DNA from: Synechococcus sp. LTW-R
GTDB lineage: Bacteria; Cyanobacteriota; Cyanobacteriia; PCC-6307; Cyanobiaceae
Length of the DNA stretch: 64,000 nt
Reading direction: 5' to 3'
Assembly (NCBI RefSeq): GCF_014217875.1
Contig: NZ_CP059060.1
Span: 1,550,001 to 1,614,000, forward strand
Shown here: in pieces, positions 20,704-30,100 of the stretch
How the letters are laid out: each line of letters opens with the position of its first letter
How positions within the stretch are numbered: the stretch's first letter is position 1
Program-made: the position numbers and the translations under genes
The notes under the pieces: model-generated
Told to the model about the DNA's origin: nothing
Seen by the model: the letters and a program-made list of their open reading frames with translations, nothing else
The model's database searches: none

Positions 20704-21882
20704 GTGTCCGGCTGGATCCTGATCCTGGCGCTGCTGATCCTCGGGGGAGTGCTCTCCACCCTGGGGGATCGCTTGGGATCCAAGGTCGGCAAGGCGCGGC
20801 TCAGCTTGTTTCGGCTGCGGCCCAAGAAAACGGCCGTGGTCATCACGGTCCTGACCGGCAGCTTGATCAGTGCGATTTCACTGGGCTTGATGCTGCTCGT
20901 CAGTGATCGCCTGCGCACCGGGCTGTTCGAACTCGATCAGATCGAACAACGTCTGCGGGATAGCCGTGATGCCCTGGCCAGCAGCCGCAAGGACTTAGCC
21001 CAAAGCCGCAGTGCCCTGCGCAGTGCCGAACAGGAGCGCAGCCAAGCCCAGAGCCAACTGAAGGTGGTCGAACAGCAGGCCAACCGACTCCAAAAGGAAC
21101 TGGCCCCGCTGATGGAGCAGCGCCGGCAATTGGAAGTTGAACGCGATCGCCTCAGCCGCGACATCGCGGCCAAGGATTCCGACCTGCAGCGGAACCGCGC
21201 TGAGCTCGCCAAGCTCAACATCAAGATCAAGACCAGCAGCCAAGAACTGGAGCGCCTGGAACGCAACCTCATTGCCCTGCGGCAAGGCGATGTGGTGATC
21301 AGCAGCGGGCAACCCCTCGAGGTCGCCAAGGTCCGGATCGAGAACGCCAGTCAGGCCAGGGAAGTCATCCACGCCCTGCTGCAACGCACAAATTTGAACG
21401 TCTACCAACGGGTGCTGCCCGGGGAGACACCGAACCGTCAGATCCTGCTGGTGCCGCGGAGCGACATCAGCAAGCTGGAGACCACCCTGAGCAAGCGCGG
21501 CGAGTGGGTGGTCAGTCTGATCTCAGCTGCCAACGTGCTCAAGGGCGAGCGTCAGGTGGTCGCATTCCCAGATGTCAGGCCCAACAAGCGGGTCGTTCGC
21601 AGCGGCGAACAACTGGCCACCACCGTGCTGGAGGCCGATGAACGCTCCCAAGACCAGGTGCGCAGCCGCCTCAACCTGCTCCTAGCCGCAGCCTTAACCC
21701 GCGCCCAACGCCAAGGGGCCCTGGCCAATGGTTTGCAATTCGATCCGACGCGGGTCAGCCAACTGGCCGAGGCCCTGGTGAACCGTCCTCCCGGCGAGAC
21801 CGCAAAACTCGAGGCCGTCTCCAGGGCGAACAGCGATCTGGCCGATCCGGTTGCCGTGGACATCCGCTGGCAGCGCCCATGA
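20704..21882 (+). CDS. DUF3084 coiled-coil membrane protein
   Basis: A 392-residue protein with two N-terminal membrane helices (about residues 4-16 and 42-67), then a long Arg/Glu/Gln-rich coiled coil (about 76-190). A folded C-terminal part follows, containing SSGQPLEVAKVRIENASQAR. This architecture is the cyanobacterial DUF3084 family, of unknown function. GTG 20704 begins the hydrophobic segment directly. Its stop overlaps the start of the YqgF-like gene as ATGA. Confidence 0.85.
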   Translation: MSGWILILALLILGGVLSTLGDRLGSKVGKARLSLFRLRPKKTAVVITVLTGSLISAISLGLMLLVSDRLRTGLFELDQIEQRLRDSRDALASSRKDLAQSRSALRSAEQERSQAQSQLKVVEQQANRLQKELAPLMEQRRQLEVERDRLSRDIAAKDSDLQRNRAELAKLNIKIKTSSQELERLERNLIALRQGDVVISSGQPLEVAKVRIENASQAREVIHALLQRTNLNVYQRVLPGETPNRQILLVPRSDISKLETTLSKRGEWVVSLISAANVLKGERQVVAFPDVRPNKRVVRSGEQLATTVLEADERSQDQVRSRLNLLLAAALTRAQRQGALANGLQFDPTRVSQLAEALVNRPPGETAKLEAVSRANSDLADPVAVDIRWQRP

Positions 21883-22328
21883 GCGCCTGGCTCGGCCTGG
21901 ATCCAGGCCTTAGCAAATGCGGCTTGGTCTTGTCTGATGAGGGCTCAGGCACGGTCCTGGCCGCAGGCGTGCTCTCCCCCGACGGTTGCCTCGCTCAAAT
22001 TCAAAGCTGGCAGAACGGCGCTGGGATAGAGGCGGTGGTGCTCGGCAATGGCACTGGCAGCAAACACTGGCAACAGCAACTCAGCGCCCTGGGGCTCAGG
22101 GTCCAGGTGATCCCTGAAGCCGGAACCACCCTGGCCGCCCGCGCGCGCTACTGGCAGCTGGAGCCCCCCAGGGGATGGCGGCGATTGTTGCCGGAGGGCC
22201 TACGCCTGCCGCCCCGGGACTACGACGATGTGGTCGCGCAACTCCTGCTCGAGCGCCACTGGGGAACGACGCTTAAGCGCGAGCCTGGCTTGACCGTGCT
22301 GGGCCTTAAAACTTCGCCCGGACGTTGA
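21879..22328 (+). CDS. RNase H-like protein, YqgF/RuvC-resolvase-like
   Basis: A 149-residue protein with the N-terminal strand MSAWLGLDPGLSKCGLVL, in which the DPG motif is typical of the RuvC/YqgF branch of the RNase H fold. DYDDVVAQLLLER near residue 117 supplies C-terminal acidic residues. YqgF-type proteins take part in 16S rRNA 5' maturation, and RuvC-type proteins cut Holliday junctions; which applies here is not decided. It is coupled to the DUF3084 gene and overlaps the convergent DUF3146 gene by 23 bases. Confidence 0.75.
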   Translation: MSAWLGLDPGLSKCGLVLSDEGSGTVLAAGVLSPDGCLAQIQSWQNGAGIEAVVLGNGTGSKHWQQQLSALGLRVQVIPEAGTTLAARARYWQLEPPRGWRRLLPEGLRLPPRDYDDVVAQLLLERHWGTTLKREPGLTVLGLKTSPGR

Positions 22329-22563
22329 AGGCGTAGTCCCCCCCCGCCTCCAGCTGGTAATCGGTTTTCAGCAGAAAACGCAGCAGGGCGTCCTGGATCA
22401 AAGCCCGGCCCAGGGACGGTTCCACCTGCAACTCCCCGCGGTCAAAGAACCAGGCGAACGTCCACTCAAATCCGCCAGCACTGACCTCGCCCTCGAGCAC
22501 CCGCTGGCTAAAGCTCTGGCGGAGCACCCGCAATTGCGCCGTTGTGGTGGGGAGGCGACTCAC
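22306..22563 (-). CDS. DUF3146-family protein
   Basis: An 85-residue soluble protein beginning MSRLPTTTAQLRVLRQSFSQ, with the core VSAGGFEWTFAWFFDRGEL and the ending GGDYAFNVRAKF. The sequence fits the small cyanobacteria-specific family DUF3146, of unknown function. It lies six bases downstream of pth and closes a probable psbH-tatA-pth-DUF3146 minus-strand run. Confidence 0.78.
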   Translation of the reverse strand: MSRLPTTTAQLRVLRQSFSQRVLEGEVSAGGFEWTFAWFFDRGELQVEPSLGRALIQDALLRFLLKTDYQLEAGGDYAFNVRAKF

Positions 22564-22569
22564 GCGGAC

Positions 22570-23202
22570 TCAGGCGGTGGGTTGCTCGACCAGCTTGGCG
22601 GCAGAGGGAGCCACAAAACCGTTGAGCCTGTTACCGGCCCGCTCAAAACCCAGGCGCTGGATCAGATCAAGGCCCGATAAGACCTCATCGATCACCTCAT
22701 CGAGCACCGGTTGCTCGGCTGCGGCGAAGCGGCCCAGCACGTGACCAACGGTGCGCTGCTTGCGCTCCACCGGATTCAAGGCCGGGGCACCAATGCCGAT
22801 ACGCAGCCGGGGAAACTCTTGTCCGCCGAGGTGGGCAATGCTGCTGCGCAAGCCGTTGTGGCCACCCGCACCGCCCGAGAGCCTCAAGCGCAACCGACCC
22901 AGGGGAAGATCCATGTCGTCCACCAGGATCAGCATCTGGGCAGGCTCAAAGCCAAACCAATCGAGGGCAGCCCGAATCGAGCGACCGCTCTCATTCATGT
23001 AGGTCTGGGGCATGAGCAGCCGCAAGCGTTCTGCCCCGTGCCCCACTTCGGCAAGGAGACCATGCAACTTGGACTGCTGCTTGAAGCTGCTGGCTTGACG
23101 CTTCGCCAACTGCTCAAGCGCCATAAAACCAACGTTGTGGCGGGTGCCGGCGTACTTCTCGCCGGGATTCCCCAAACCAACAACAAGACTCAACGGAGCC
23201 AT
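22570..23202 (-). CDS. pth: Peptidyl-tRNA hydrolase
   Basis: Releases tRNA from stalled peptidyl-tRNA. The N-terminal signature VVGLGNPGEKYAGTRHNVGF carries the catalytic His at about residue 22. PQTYMNESGRSIRAAL and VDDMDLPLGRLRLRLSGGAG (about 94-113) supply the other conserved residues. At 210 residues it is slightly longer than the E. coli enzyme because of a C-terminal tail. tatA lies 7 bases upstream. Confidence 0.95.
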   Translation of the reverse strand: MAPLSLVVGLGNPGEKYAGTRHNVGFMALEQLAKRQASSFKQQSKLHGLLAEVGHGAERLRLLMPQTYMNESGRSIRAALDWFGFEPAQMLILVDDMDLPLGRLRLRLSGGAGGHNGLRSSIAHLGGQEFPRLRIGIGAPALNPVERKQRTVGHVLGRFAAAEQPVLDEVIDEVLSGLDLIQRLGFERAGNRLNGFVAPSAAKLVEQPTA

Positions 23203-23209
23203 GGCGCTC

Positions 23210-23452
23210 TCAACCGGCCGCTTGCTCGTCTTCGGCCTTGAGTTGAGGCTGAGGGTCGGACTTCACCTCCGCTTCCACCGTGTCGACGGCTTTGCGGAAT
23301 TCGTTCTCGAATTCCTTGGACGCGGACTGGAAGCCCTTCAGGGTTTTGCCCAGGGTGCGACCCAGCTCGGGCAAACGCTTGGGACCGAACACCAAGAGAC
23401 CGACAGCGGCAATGACCGCCATCTCTGGCAGTCCGATCCCAAACACGTTCAT
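23210..23452 (-). CDS. tatA: TatA/Hcf106-type twin-arginine translocase subunit
   Basis: An 80-residue protein with one N-terminal membrane helix (about residues 6-20), the hinge VFGPKRLPELGRTLGK and an amphipathic, charged tail rich in Glu and Lys. This is the standard TatA/B layout; the FGPKRLPELG motif places it firmly in the family. TatA multimers form the pore for folded proteins exported across thylakoid and cytoplasmic membranes. It lies between psbH (4-base gap) and pth. Confidence 0.92.
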   Translation of the reverse strand: MNVFGIGLPEMAVIAAVGLLVFGPKRLPELGRTLGKTLKGFQSASKEFENEFRKAVDTVEAEVKSDPQPQLKAEDEQAAG

Positions 23453-23456
23453 CGAA

Positions 23457-23657
23457 TCAGCCGATGCCGTTCCAGTTCACGGTGATGCCGTCGAGGATCA
23501 ACGATTTGTTGTACAGCTGGAGGATCACCAGCAGGAACACCAGGAAAAGGGCCATGAACACGCCCATCACGGGCGTGGTGCCCCAGCCGGGCACAACCTT
23601 GCCGTACTCGGAGTTCAGGGGACGCAGCAGATCTCCCAGGCGGGTGCGTTGAGCCAT
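23457..23657 (-). CDS. psbH: Photosystem II protein PsbH
   Basis: A 66-residue single-helix subunit of the photosystem II core that stabilises the Q-B site and binding of nearby subunits. The sequence has the short N-terminal stretch [18 protein letters not shown], one membrane helix (about residues 29-49) and the conserved lumenal end. It is divergent from psbN with an 86-base shared promoter region, the arrangement typical of cyanobacteria. Confidence 0.96.
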   Translation of the reverse strand: MAQRTRLGDLLRPLNSEYGKVVPGWGTTPVMGVFMALFLVFLLVILQLYNKSLILDGITVNWNGIG

Positions 23658-23743
23658 GTCGGGCTGTGCTCTCTGGCAAGGAGTTGGTCTCGTTACTGTA
23701 AGGGGCCTGGCTGCCTGAGCGGCCGGCCCTGTCGAGAGTTGTG

Positions 23744-23884
23744 ATGGAAACCACCTCCCCAGCCATGTCAGTGGCTCTGGCCGTCCTGGCCGTGCTGCTC
23801 GGTCTGACCGGCTTCGGGATCTACACGGCCTTTGGTCCTCCCTCGAAGCAGCTCAGCGACCCCTTCGACGACCACGACGACTAA
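23744..23884 (+). CDS. psbN: Photosystem II assembly protein PsbN
   Basis: A 46-residue protein: [20 protein letters not shown], then a single membrane helix ending in [19 protein letters not shown] and an acidic tail with Asp-Asp-His-Asp-Asp. The [13 protein letters not shown] block is the PsbN signature. PsbN is needed for assembly of photosystem II rather than being a core subunit. It is divergent from psbH. Its TAA overlaps the last bases of the convergent mannosidase gene by four bases. Confidence 0.94.
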   Translation: METTSPAMSVALAVLAVLLGLTGFGIYTAFGPPSKQLSDPFDDHDD

Positions 23885-26871
23885 GCCCGCTCCAACTCCA
23901 GAGCCAGCAGCTGCCAAGGCTTCAGCGCCACAGCACCGCTCTGCCAGCCCTGGTCTTCGTCCTGGCGCCAACGCCAGCTCGAGCCCAACCCCCAGGACTG
24001 CCGCTGGGGGCTGAGGTTCTGCAACCGCAACGCCAGTTGCCGCGGGCCTGGGCCAGGCCTGCAGCTGAGCAGCCGGATTTGAGCATTGACCCAGTCGATC
24101 CCCTCCATCAGGTCAATGGGACCGGTCACTTCAGGGGCGCCTGCGATGTTCTTGGCGCGGCGTTGCGCCGGCCGCAGCCAGAGCGGTTCTCGAAAACGCT
24201 GGGCCAAACGTGGCGCACCAGCGGACCTCCAACCGTTCTGACAGGGGGCCAACGCCAGCCGAAGACGCTGGACGCCGTTGTCGGCGGAGGGATCCGGCCA
24301 GGTGGGCGCCCGCAACAGCGAGACGCCGAGACGCTCCGGGCTGGCAGACACCCCCTGAGGGCCATCCAGCAGAACAGCCAGACCACTCCCGCCGGCTTGG
24401 GGCTGGGTTGCGGCCCAGCTGATCGCGGTCACTTCCCAGCGCGCCTCTTCCCTCGGCGTCATGGGCTGAGCGGGGCGTTCCAGGACCCCAGCGGAGGTGT
24501 CCGCGGCGTAGCGCAGGGCCGCTTGCCCCAAGGGCAACTCGAGCCGCAGCAGCTCATGGCGCTGGCACCAATCGACCATCAAGGTCAACTCGAGGTAGGG
24601 GGAGGCGGCCCGCAGCTGAATATCCAGGCGCAGCGGGCTTTGGCCGCAGCGGCCGCGGACGACGAAGCGGCAACAGAGCGGTCCCTGCTCCACCAGCTCC
24701 GGAGTCCCCTCCCAGGTCAGGGGCAAGGGGTGCTTGCGGTAGTCCGCGGCGATATCCCAGGCATCCCAGAACTCCCCCCGATCCCGCCAACGCCGCCATT
24801 CCATCGGCCCGGAGAGCTGCGGCGAACCATCAGCCCCCCAGAGCTGCTGCACACCCTCAGCCCCGATCTCAACCGCAACCAAGCCGTTGGCCAAACGCCA
24901 GTTCGAGGCGTTGGCCTCCAGGACTACCGGGTTCGTGATGGCTGCAGCGGAGCCAGGCAGACCGTCATCCCGCTCGAGGGGGAGCGCCTGAAGGCCCGCG
25001 GGCAGAGGAAGCTGCACCCAGGTTCCGCCGCTGGATCGGGCCTGACTCGGGAGCGGTGCCCCGTCGACGCGCCAAGACCCGGCGGGCAGGCGAACGGTCA
25101 GCAGTTCGGCGGGCTGGGGCTGCAACTGCACCAGCCACCAGGGCTGAGCGCTGCTGCGGGCCGGCAGCAACGCCTGCAAACAGCGATCGCGTTGCAGCGC
25201 GGCCTGGCGGCGGGCCTGGCGCCACTGGGGCTCGGCCTGCTCGAACACCTCGGGGATCGAGGTGCCCGGAAGGATGTCGTGAAACTGCTGAAAGAGCAGC
25301 GGCCGCCAATCCGCCCCAAGCCGCTCCACTCCGGAGAGGTGCTGCAGGGCTGAAACCCAGTCGAGCTCGCGGAGCAAACGCTCCAAAGTCCGGTTGTGAC
25401 GCTTCTGATCCGGGCGGGTCGTCGCGCAACCCCGATGCAGCTCGAGATAGAGCTCATCGCGCCAGACCGGCAGCCTGCTCGCCAGGGGCTCGAGTCCCTC
25501 GAGGTAGCTGCGCAGCGTGCCGTGCTGCTGCGGGCAGGCCACGGGCTGGTGCTGCCAAAGGGCCAACTGCTCGAGCATCTCGGCGGTCGGACCACCGCCG
25601 TGGTCGCCCACCCCCGGAAGCCAGAGGGCCTCGTCAACTCCCGTCGCCGCCCGCCATTGCTGCCGGTAGGTCTCCATGGCTTGGGGATCGCCCCCGGTTC
25701 CGATGGGTGCGGTCGCCAGGGACAACAGCTCCGATCCATCGGCACTGCGCCAGCGGAACAGGCGATGGGGAAAGGCATTGCTGCTGTTCCAGGCCAACTT
25801 GTGGGTGCAGAACCAGCGCACCCCGCTGAGTTGCACCACGGCCGGCAAACCGGCGGCAAAGCCAAAACTGTCGGGCAACCAGCAGAGCTCGTGGGTCCAT
25901 TGGGGGAAACGGCTGCGGCTGTAGGCCTGGCCCTCCTCGAACTGCCGCAGCAGCGATGGGATCCCCAACAAGACGCAATCGCTTTCCACCCAGGGGCCAT
26001 TGATCGGCTCAAAGCGGCCCTGCTCCATGGCCGCCACAAGGCGGGCAAACAGAACCGGATGGTGCTGCTCAATCCAGGCGTAGAGCGCCGGGGTGGAGTG
26101 GGCGAAGTGCAGCGCTGGATCCCGCTCCATCAGGGCCAGCGCCGACTCGAAGGTGCGCAATGCCACCTGCCAGGTGTCCGCCACCGGCCAGAGCCAGGCC
26201 AAATCCAAATGGGCATGACCCAACACATGGAACCGCCCCGAGGGCCTGAGCGCAGCGCATTGCTCCAGAGCGCTAGAGACAGCCCCCTGCTCCAACTGAG
26301 ACAAGAGGGCTGCAGAGGCCTCCGTCGCCAAACGGGAGACCCCAAGGGCCAAGGCATCGGCCGCGAGCACGCCAGTGGGGTCCTCGAGCGCCGTGGGCTC
26401 CTGATCGACCCGGCTGTGGATCAAGGCGCCGTCGTCGTGCAGCGGGGAGCGCAGGCGCAGCTCCAGCTGCAAGGGCTCCCCCTCCCACCAGGAAGCCGGC
26501 AAGGGCCAGCGGCAGGCACTGTCAAATAAATCCCCCTGGTGAACGAGGGCACCACCGGCCCAAAGCTCGGCGGCATCCGCCCACCAACAGAGGGCCAAAC
26601 GGGCACGCCGATCCCCCCGCTGAGCCGCCTGCCAGGGCTTCGGGCAAACCAACTCCAGGCGCAGATTCAGCCAGCGCCCGCCGCGGGGCCAGCTCAGCAA
26701 TCCACGTTGATGCCAGTCAGGCCGGTGGCACGCGCCCCAGGGGTCATCGACGGCCGAAACGCTGTCGCCACAGGGACTTTGGACGCACCAGAGGGGCAGC
26801 AGGTCCCAACGGGTTTGTGCCTGAAACGTTTCAATCCAGGAGCGAACCGCGCCCTCTGTGCCCTCAGACAT
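23881..26871 (-). CDS. Alpha-mannosidase, glycoside hydrolase family 38
   Basis: A 996-residue cytoplasmic-looking enzyme with no signal peptide. The GH38 catalytic domain shows GHAHLDLAWLWP with zinc ligands His 221 and Asp 223, and the nucleophile Asp 334 in WLPDSFGFAAGLPAV, followed by GVRWFCTHKLAWN. The C-terminal half is the beta-sandwich region of the family. It presumably cleaves alpha-linked mannose from glycans or oligosaccharides; the substrate is unknown. It sits between psbN and psbI, two genes I expect to be close together in picocyanobacteria, so it may be an insertion. Composition is as GC-rich as the backbone, so any acquisition is old or from a similar donor. Confidence 0.93.
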   Translation of the reverse strand: MSEGTEGAVRSWIETFQAQTRWDLLPLWCVQSPCGDSVSAVDDPWGACHRPDWHQRGLLSWPRGGRWLNLRLELVCPKPWQAAQRGDRRARLALCWWADAAELWAGGALVHQGDLFDSACRWPLPASWWEGEPLQLELRLRSPLHDDGALIHSRVDQEPTALEDPTGVLAADALALGVSRLATEASAALLSQLEQGAVSSALEQCAALRPSGRFHVLGHAHLDLAWLWPVADTWQVALRTFESALALMERDPALHFAHSTPALYAWIEQHHPVLFARLVAAMEQGRFEPINGPWVESDCVLLGIPSLLRQFEEGQAYSRSRFPQWTHELCWLPDSFGFAAGLPAVVQLSGVRWFCTHKLAWNSSNAFPHRLFRWRSADGSELLSLATAPIGTGGDPQAMETYRQQWRAATGVDEALWLPGVGDHGGGPTAEMLEQLALWQHQPVACPQQHGTLRSYLEGLEPLASRLPVWRDELYLELHRGCATTRPDQKRHNRTLERLLRELDWVSALQHLSGVERLGADWRPLLFQQFHDILPGTSIPEVFEQAEPQWRQARRQAALQRDRCLQALLPARSSAQPWWLVQLQPQPAELLTVRLPAGSWRVDGAPLPSQARSSGGTWVQLPLPAGLQALPLERDDGLPGSAAAITNPVVLEANASNWRLANGLVAVEIGAEGVQQLWGADGSPQLSGPMEWRRWRDRGEFWDAWDIAADYRKHPLPLTWEGTPELVEQGPLCCRFVVRGRCGQSPLRLDIQLRAASPYLELTLMVDWCQRHELLRLELPLGQAALRYAADTSAGVLERPAQPMTPREEARWEVTAISWAATQPQAGGSGLAVLLDGPQGVSASPERLGVSLLRAPTWPDPSADNGVQRLRLALAPCQNGWRSAGAPRLAQRFREPLWLRPAQRRAKNIAGAPEVTGPIDLMEGIDWVNAQIRLLSCRPGPGPRQLALRLQNLSPQRQSWGLGSSWRWRQDEDQGWQSGAVALKPWQLLALELERA

Positions 26872-26971
26872 CGGTCAACGCGTTCACGACCCATAGGATG
26901 ATGTGGCTGCCTCAGGCTCGTTACGGGCCCATTTGGCGCTTGTCACTCCCTGTCACCCGCCGGACAGACCC

Positions 26972-27091
26972 ATGCTTGCCCTCAAGATCTCGGTTTACTC
27001 GGTCGTTTTCTTCTTTATCGGGATCTTCGTGTTCGGCTTCCTGGCCAGCGATCCCAGCCGCACCCCGAGCCGCAAAGACCTGGAGGAGTGA
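26972..27091 (+). CDS. psbI: Photosystem II reaction-centre protein PsbI
   Basis: A 39-residue single-helix subunit: [20 protein letters not shown], then the conserved end [17 protein letters not shown]. The 'SDPSR-PxRKDLE' tail is diagnostic. PsbI binds near D1 and stabilises the photosystem II dimer. The upstream in-frame extension has no family match. A candidate terminator follows 14 bases after the stop. Confidence 0.95.
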   Translation: MLALKISVYSVVFFFIGIFVFGFLASDPSRTPSRKDLEE

Positions 27092-27104
27092 TCTCCAGAC
27101 CCTT

Positions 27105-27142
27105 TGAGGTGGGCTGAGTAACCGGCACCGCCTCACCCTTTT
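27105..27142 (+). terminator. Candidate terminator after psbI
   Basis: An 8-bp stem with one G-T pair, TGAGGTGG against CCGCCTCA, encloses a 15-base loop and is followed by CCCTTTT. Position and orientation fit a rho-independent terminator for psbI. The loop is large and the T-run short, so it may be weak. Confidence 0.45.
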
Positions 27143-27186
27143 GAACAGATGGCCGTGGCAAGATCGCGGCCTTACGCGACCCCTTG

Positions 27187-30100
27187 GTGACTCAGCTCCG
27201 GAAGAGACTGATCCAAGGGGTTTCTGCATGCTCTGTTGCAGCCCTTCAGCTCGCACCGCTCAGCTCGGCCTGGGCGGCGCAACCAGCTCCCACCCCCACA
27301 GCGTCGGTCCTCTCAGAGGCCAGCCCCGAGCAGTCTCCCCCGGTCGTCATCAACCTGCTCGCCAACGAGCAGGGGTTCGATCAACGCCTCAATCGCTTTG
27401 TCGCCAAGGGCGACGTTCAACTTGATCTGGCCGGCGGGCGCGTCCTAGCTGATCGCCTGGAATACGAAACCGCGACACGCACACTGCTGCTGAGCGGGCG
27501 GGTCCGTTTCCAGCGGGGTGAGCAGTATTTCCAGGCCAACAGCCTCCGCTACAGCCTGATCGAGAACAGCGGTGATGCGGATGCGGTCTATGGGGTGATC
27601 GACTTCGACACCAGCGAAGTCGACTTCGACCTCAAGGCCTATCCCTCCGTTGCGCTGCCATCTCTGAGCTACTGGCCAACATGGAGCGCCTACGAAAAAG
27701 CGAGTTTTTCGACCAACCCGCCCCGCTTGCTTCGCAAAGATCTCAAGGGCAATGTCCTTGTTGATGTCAGCTGGGCCAAGCCGGCCAATGCCGCCGAATT
27801 GGCGCTGGCCGCGCATCCACTCGAGGCGCACACAGGTCAGGTCGAGCTCAAAGGTCTTGCACTCCAAGGCCTAAGCAGCAGCAAGCAAGCCTTAGGTCTG
27901 CCGGACAAGCTCAGCCTGGCCGACTGGAGAGTGCCTCCCATGGCCGTGGCACCGGCCGCGCAATCGATGGCATGCACGCCACTGATTCCGCCTGTCCCGG
28001 ATTGGCACCCACATCCCTCAGCCGTGACGGCGTGGGCATTCGGACAAGCGATTGACGCCAACTTCGGTAACTCGTTCACCTTCAACGGACGCTGGCGCCC
28101 CGAAAACGTCTGGGGCCTGAACTACAACCAGCGCCTCGTCGATGCCGGCCCCCTGGCACTGGAATTTGACTCCAATGCCCTCCTCCACAAAACCAGCTGG
28201 CAGCCCGGTGGTGAGTTCAATAACAGCGAGCCTTTTGCACCGCTGCCGCCCAAAACCTTCGGCGAGTTCACCGCGGCCTTCGGCCTGCGGGCTTGGCTGC
28301 AGCCCTGGCTGAGCCTGGGCTTCTTCGAAGGCGTGAGTTTGCTGACCAGCAACAGCCTTTACGAGCAGACCTTCCGGCAGAACTACCAAACCTTCCTCAA
28401 CTACCTGGGCTTTGAAGTCGAAGCCCTGGTGAAACCCCAGTGGTCTGTGGTCGGCCGCCTGCATCACCGCTCCGGCGCCTACGGCACCTACGGCGGTGTC
28501 AGCGAAGGCAGTAATGCCTATCTGGTGGGGGTCCGCTACCGCTATGGCCGCTCCAAACCGCCTCGGATTGCGCCATTGATGCCCCCTGCGGCCAGCTGCC
28601 CTGGCGCACCCAGCACCGGCGAAGAGCAGCAACAAAAGCCCCTTGCTGATCAGCTGAATGCTGTTGCGGAGGCGAAGCCTCAGCAGGCAACCGGCACCAG
28701 CCAACCACCAGCGCTTCCCCCACTCCCCACGACCCCAGCGGCACAGCTCGAAGCCGAGCGTCACAAGGCCATCGAAGCGATTGCGGATCAACGCATCAGC
28801 GACCTCTATTACATCCGCAGCCTGAAACTAGAGCGACGTCAGGGTGGCGGCTTCTTGACGCGTTCCAGCGAAGAAGATGCCTTTGGATCGGTCAAGCCAA
28901 ACCAACTTGACGCTTTTAGCGGTGACCAAAAACTGATTGAGGGCTTCATCAGCCGCTGGAGGTTCCAGGCGGCCCGAATTCAGATCACACCGGACGGTTG
29001 GACCGCAACGCGGGCTGCCTTCAGCAACGACCCCTTCACACCCGCACAATCCTGGATCGACCTCGAGGATGTTGTTGCCGTCCAAGAAACGGAGGAGCGC
29101 ACCAAGATCAGCGCTAAGCGCAGCCGCCTTGTCTTAGAGAACCGACTTCCGATCCCGATGCGGAAAAACATTGTCCTGGAGCAGGACCAACCCGCAGATA
29201 GCCCATGGGTGATCGCTGACGATGGCATTGACCGAAGCGGCATCTACTTCGGATACGACATGAAGGAAATCGAGCTGAAGAAAGCTCGATCATTCACTAA
29301 CAAAAAAGGCGTTCAGGTTGACGAACAGCCCCTCAAGCTCAAGATTCAGCCCCAATTCATGGTGGCCCGAGCTCTCAACGGGAACGTCAACAGCTTTGTT
29401 CTGCCTGGCGATCCGATTGGAGGCCCGACCGGGTCTCAGCCAGCGCAGATCGGGGATCTCTTTGGTGCCTTGATCAAGCTCGAAGGCTCTGTCTTCGGCT
29501 ACTCCACCAGTGACTTCACCCTCAGCCTGCCAACGCTGAACCCCCAGAACATGGCGAATGGCACCCGCAGCTGGGGTGACTTCTCAAGACAAATTTTCAT
29601 TCCCAAGCTGGGGATCATTCCAGCCGGCACTTACACCACAAGGCTGTTCGGCGCCTATCGATACAAGACCTACAACGGCTCCTTAGGCCAGCAGGACGTC
29701 TACTCCGCCCTCGGCGCTTCGATCGAACGCCAAGGCGATCTCAATCCCTGGTGGCAGGTCAAGCACAACTATTACTGGAGGGCAGCCTTCGGCAACTTCC
29801 AAGGCAATAGTTTTGGCGAATCCAATCTGATCGACAGCACCCGCGGCAGTTTCTTTGGCGCCGTGAACAGTTCACTGCAGATTTGGCAAGCCAAATACGG
29901 TGATCGCAACAATCCCAAAACAACACAAAACACACCCAACCCGATTACGCCTGGGCTGCGTTTTAACACCAACGTCAGCACCCGCCTTGACTTCTACGGC
30001 GATGGCACTCGACAACTGGACCTCAGCCTCTCAGGTGGTCCGACATTGACGTTGGGGCGTTTCGAGAAAAACTTCTTCGACTACACCGAACTCACCATTT

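Noticed and set aside
24037-25353. A 438-codon open frame on the + strand opposite the mannosidase gene
   Set aside because: It is a mirror of a GC-rich gene in another frame. The minus strand encodes clear GH38 motifs and the + frame has proline/glutamine-rich nonsense composition.
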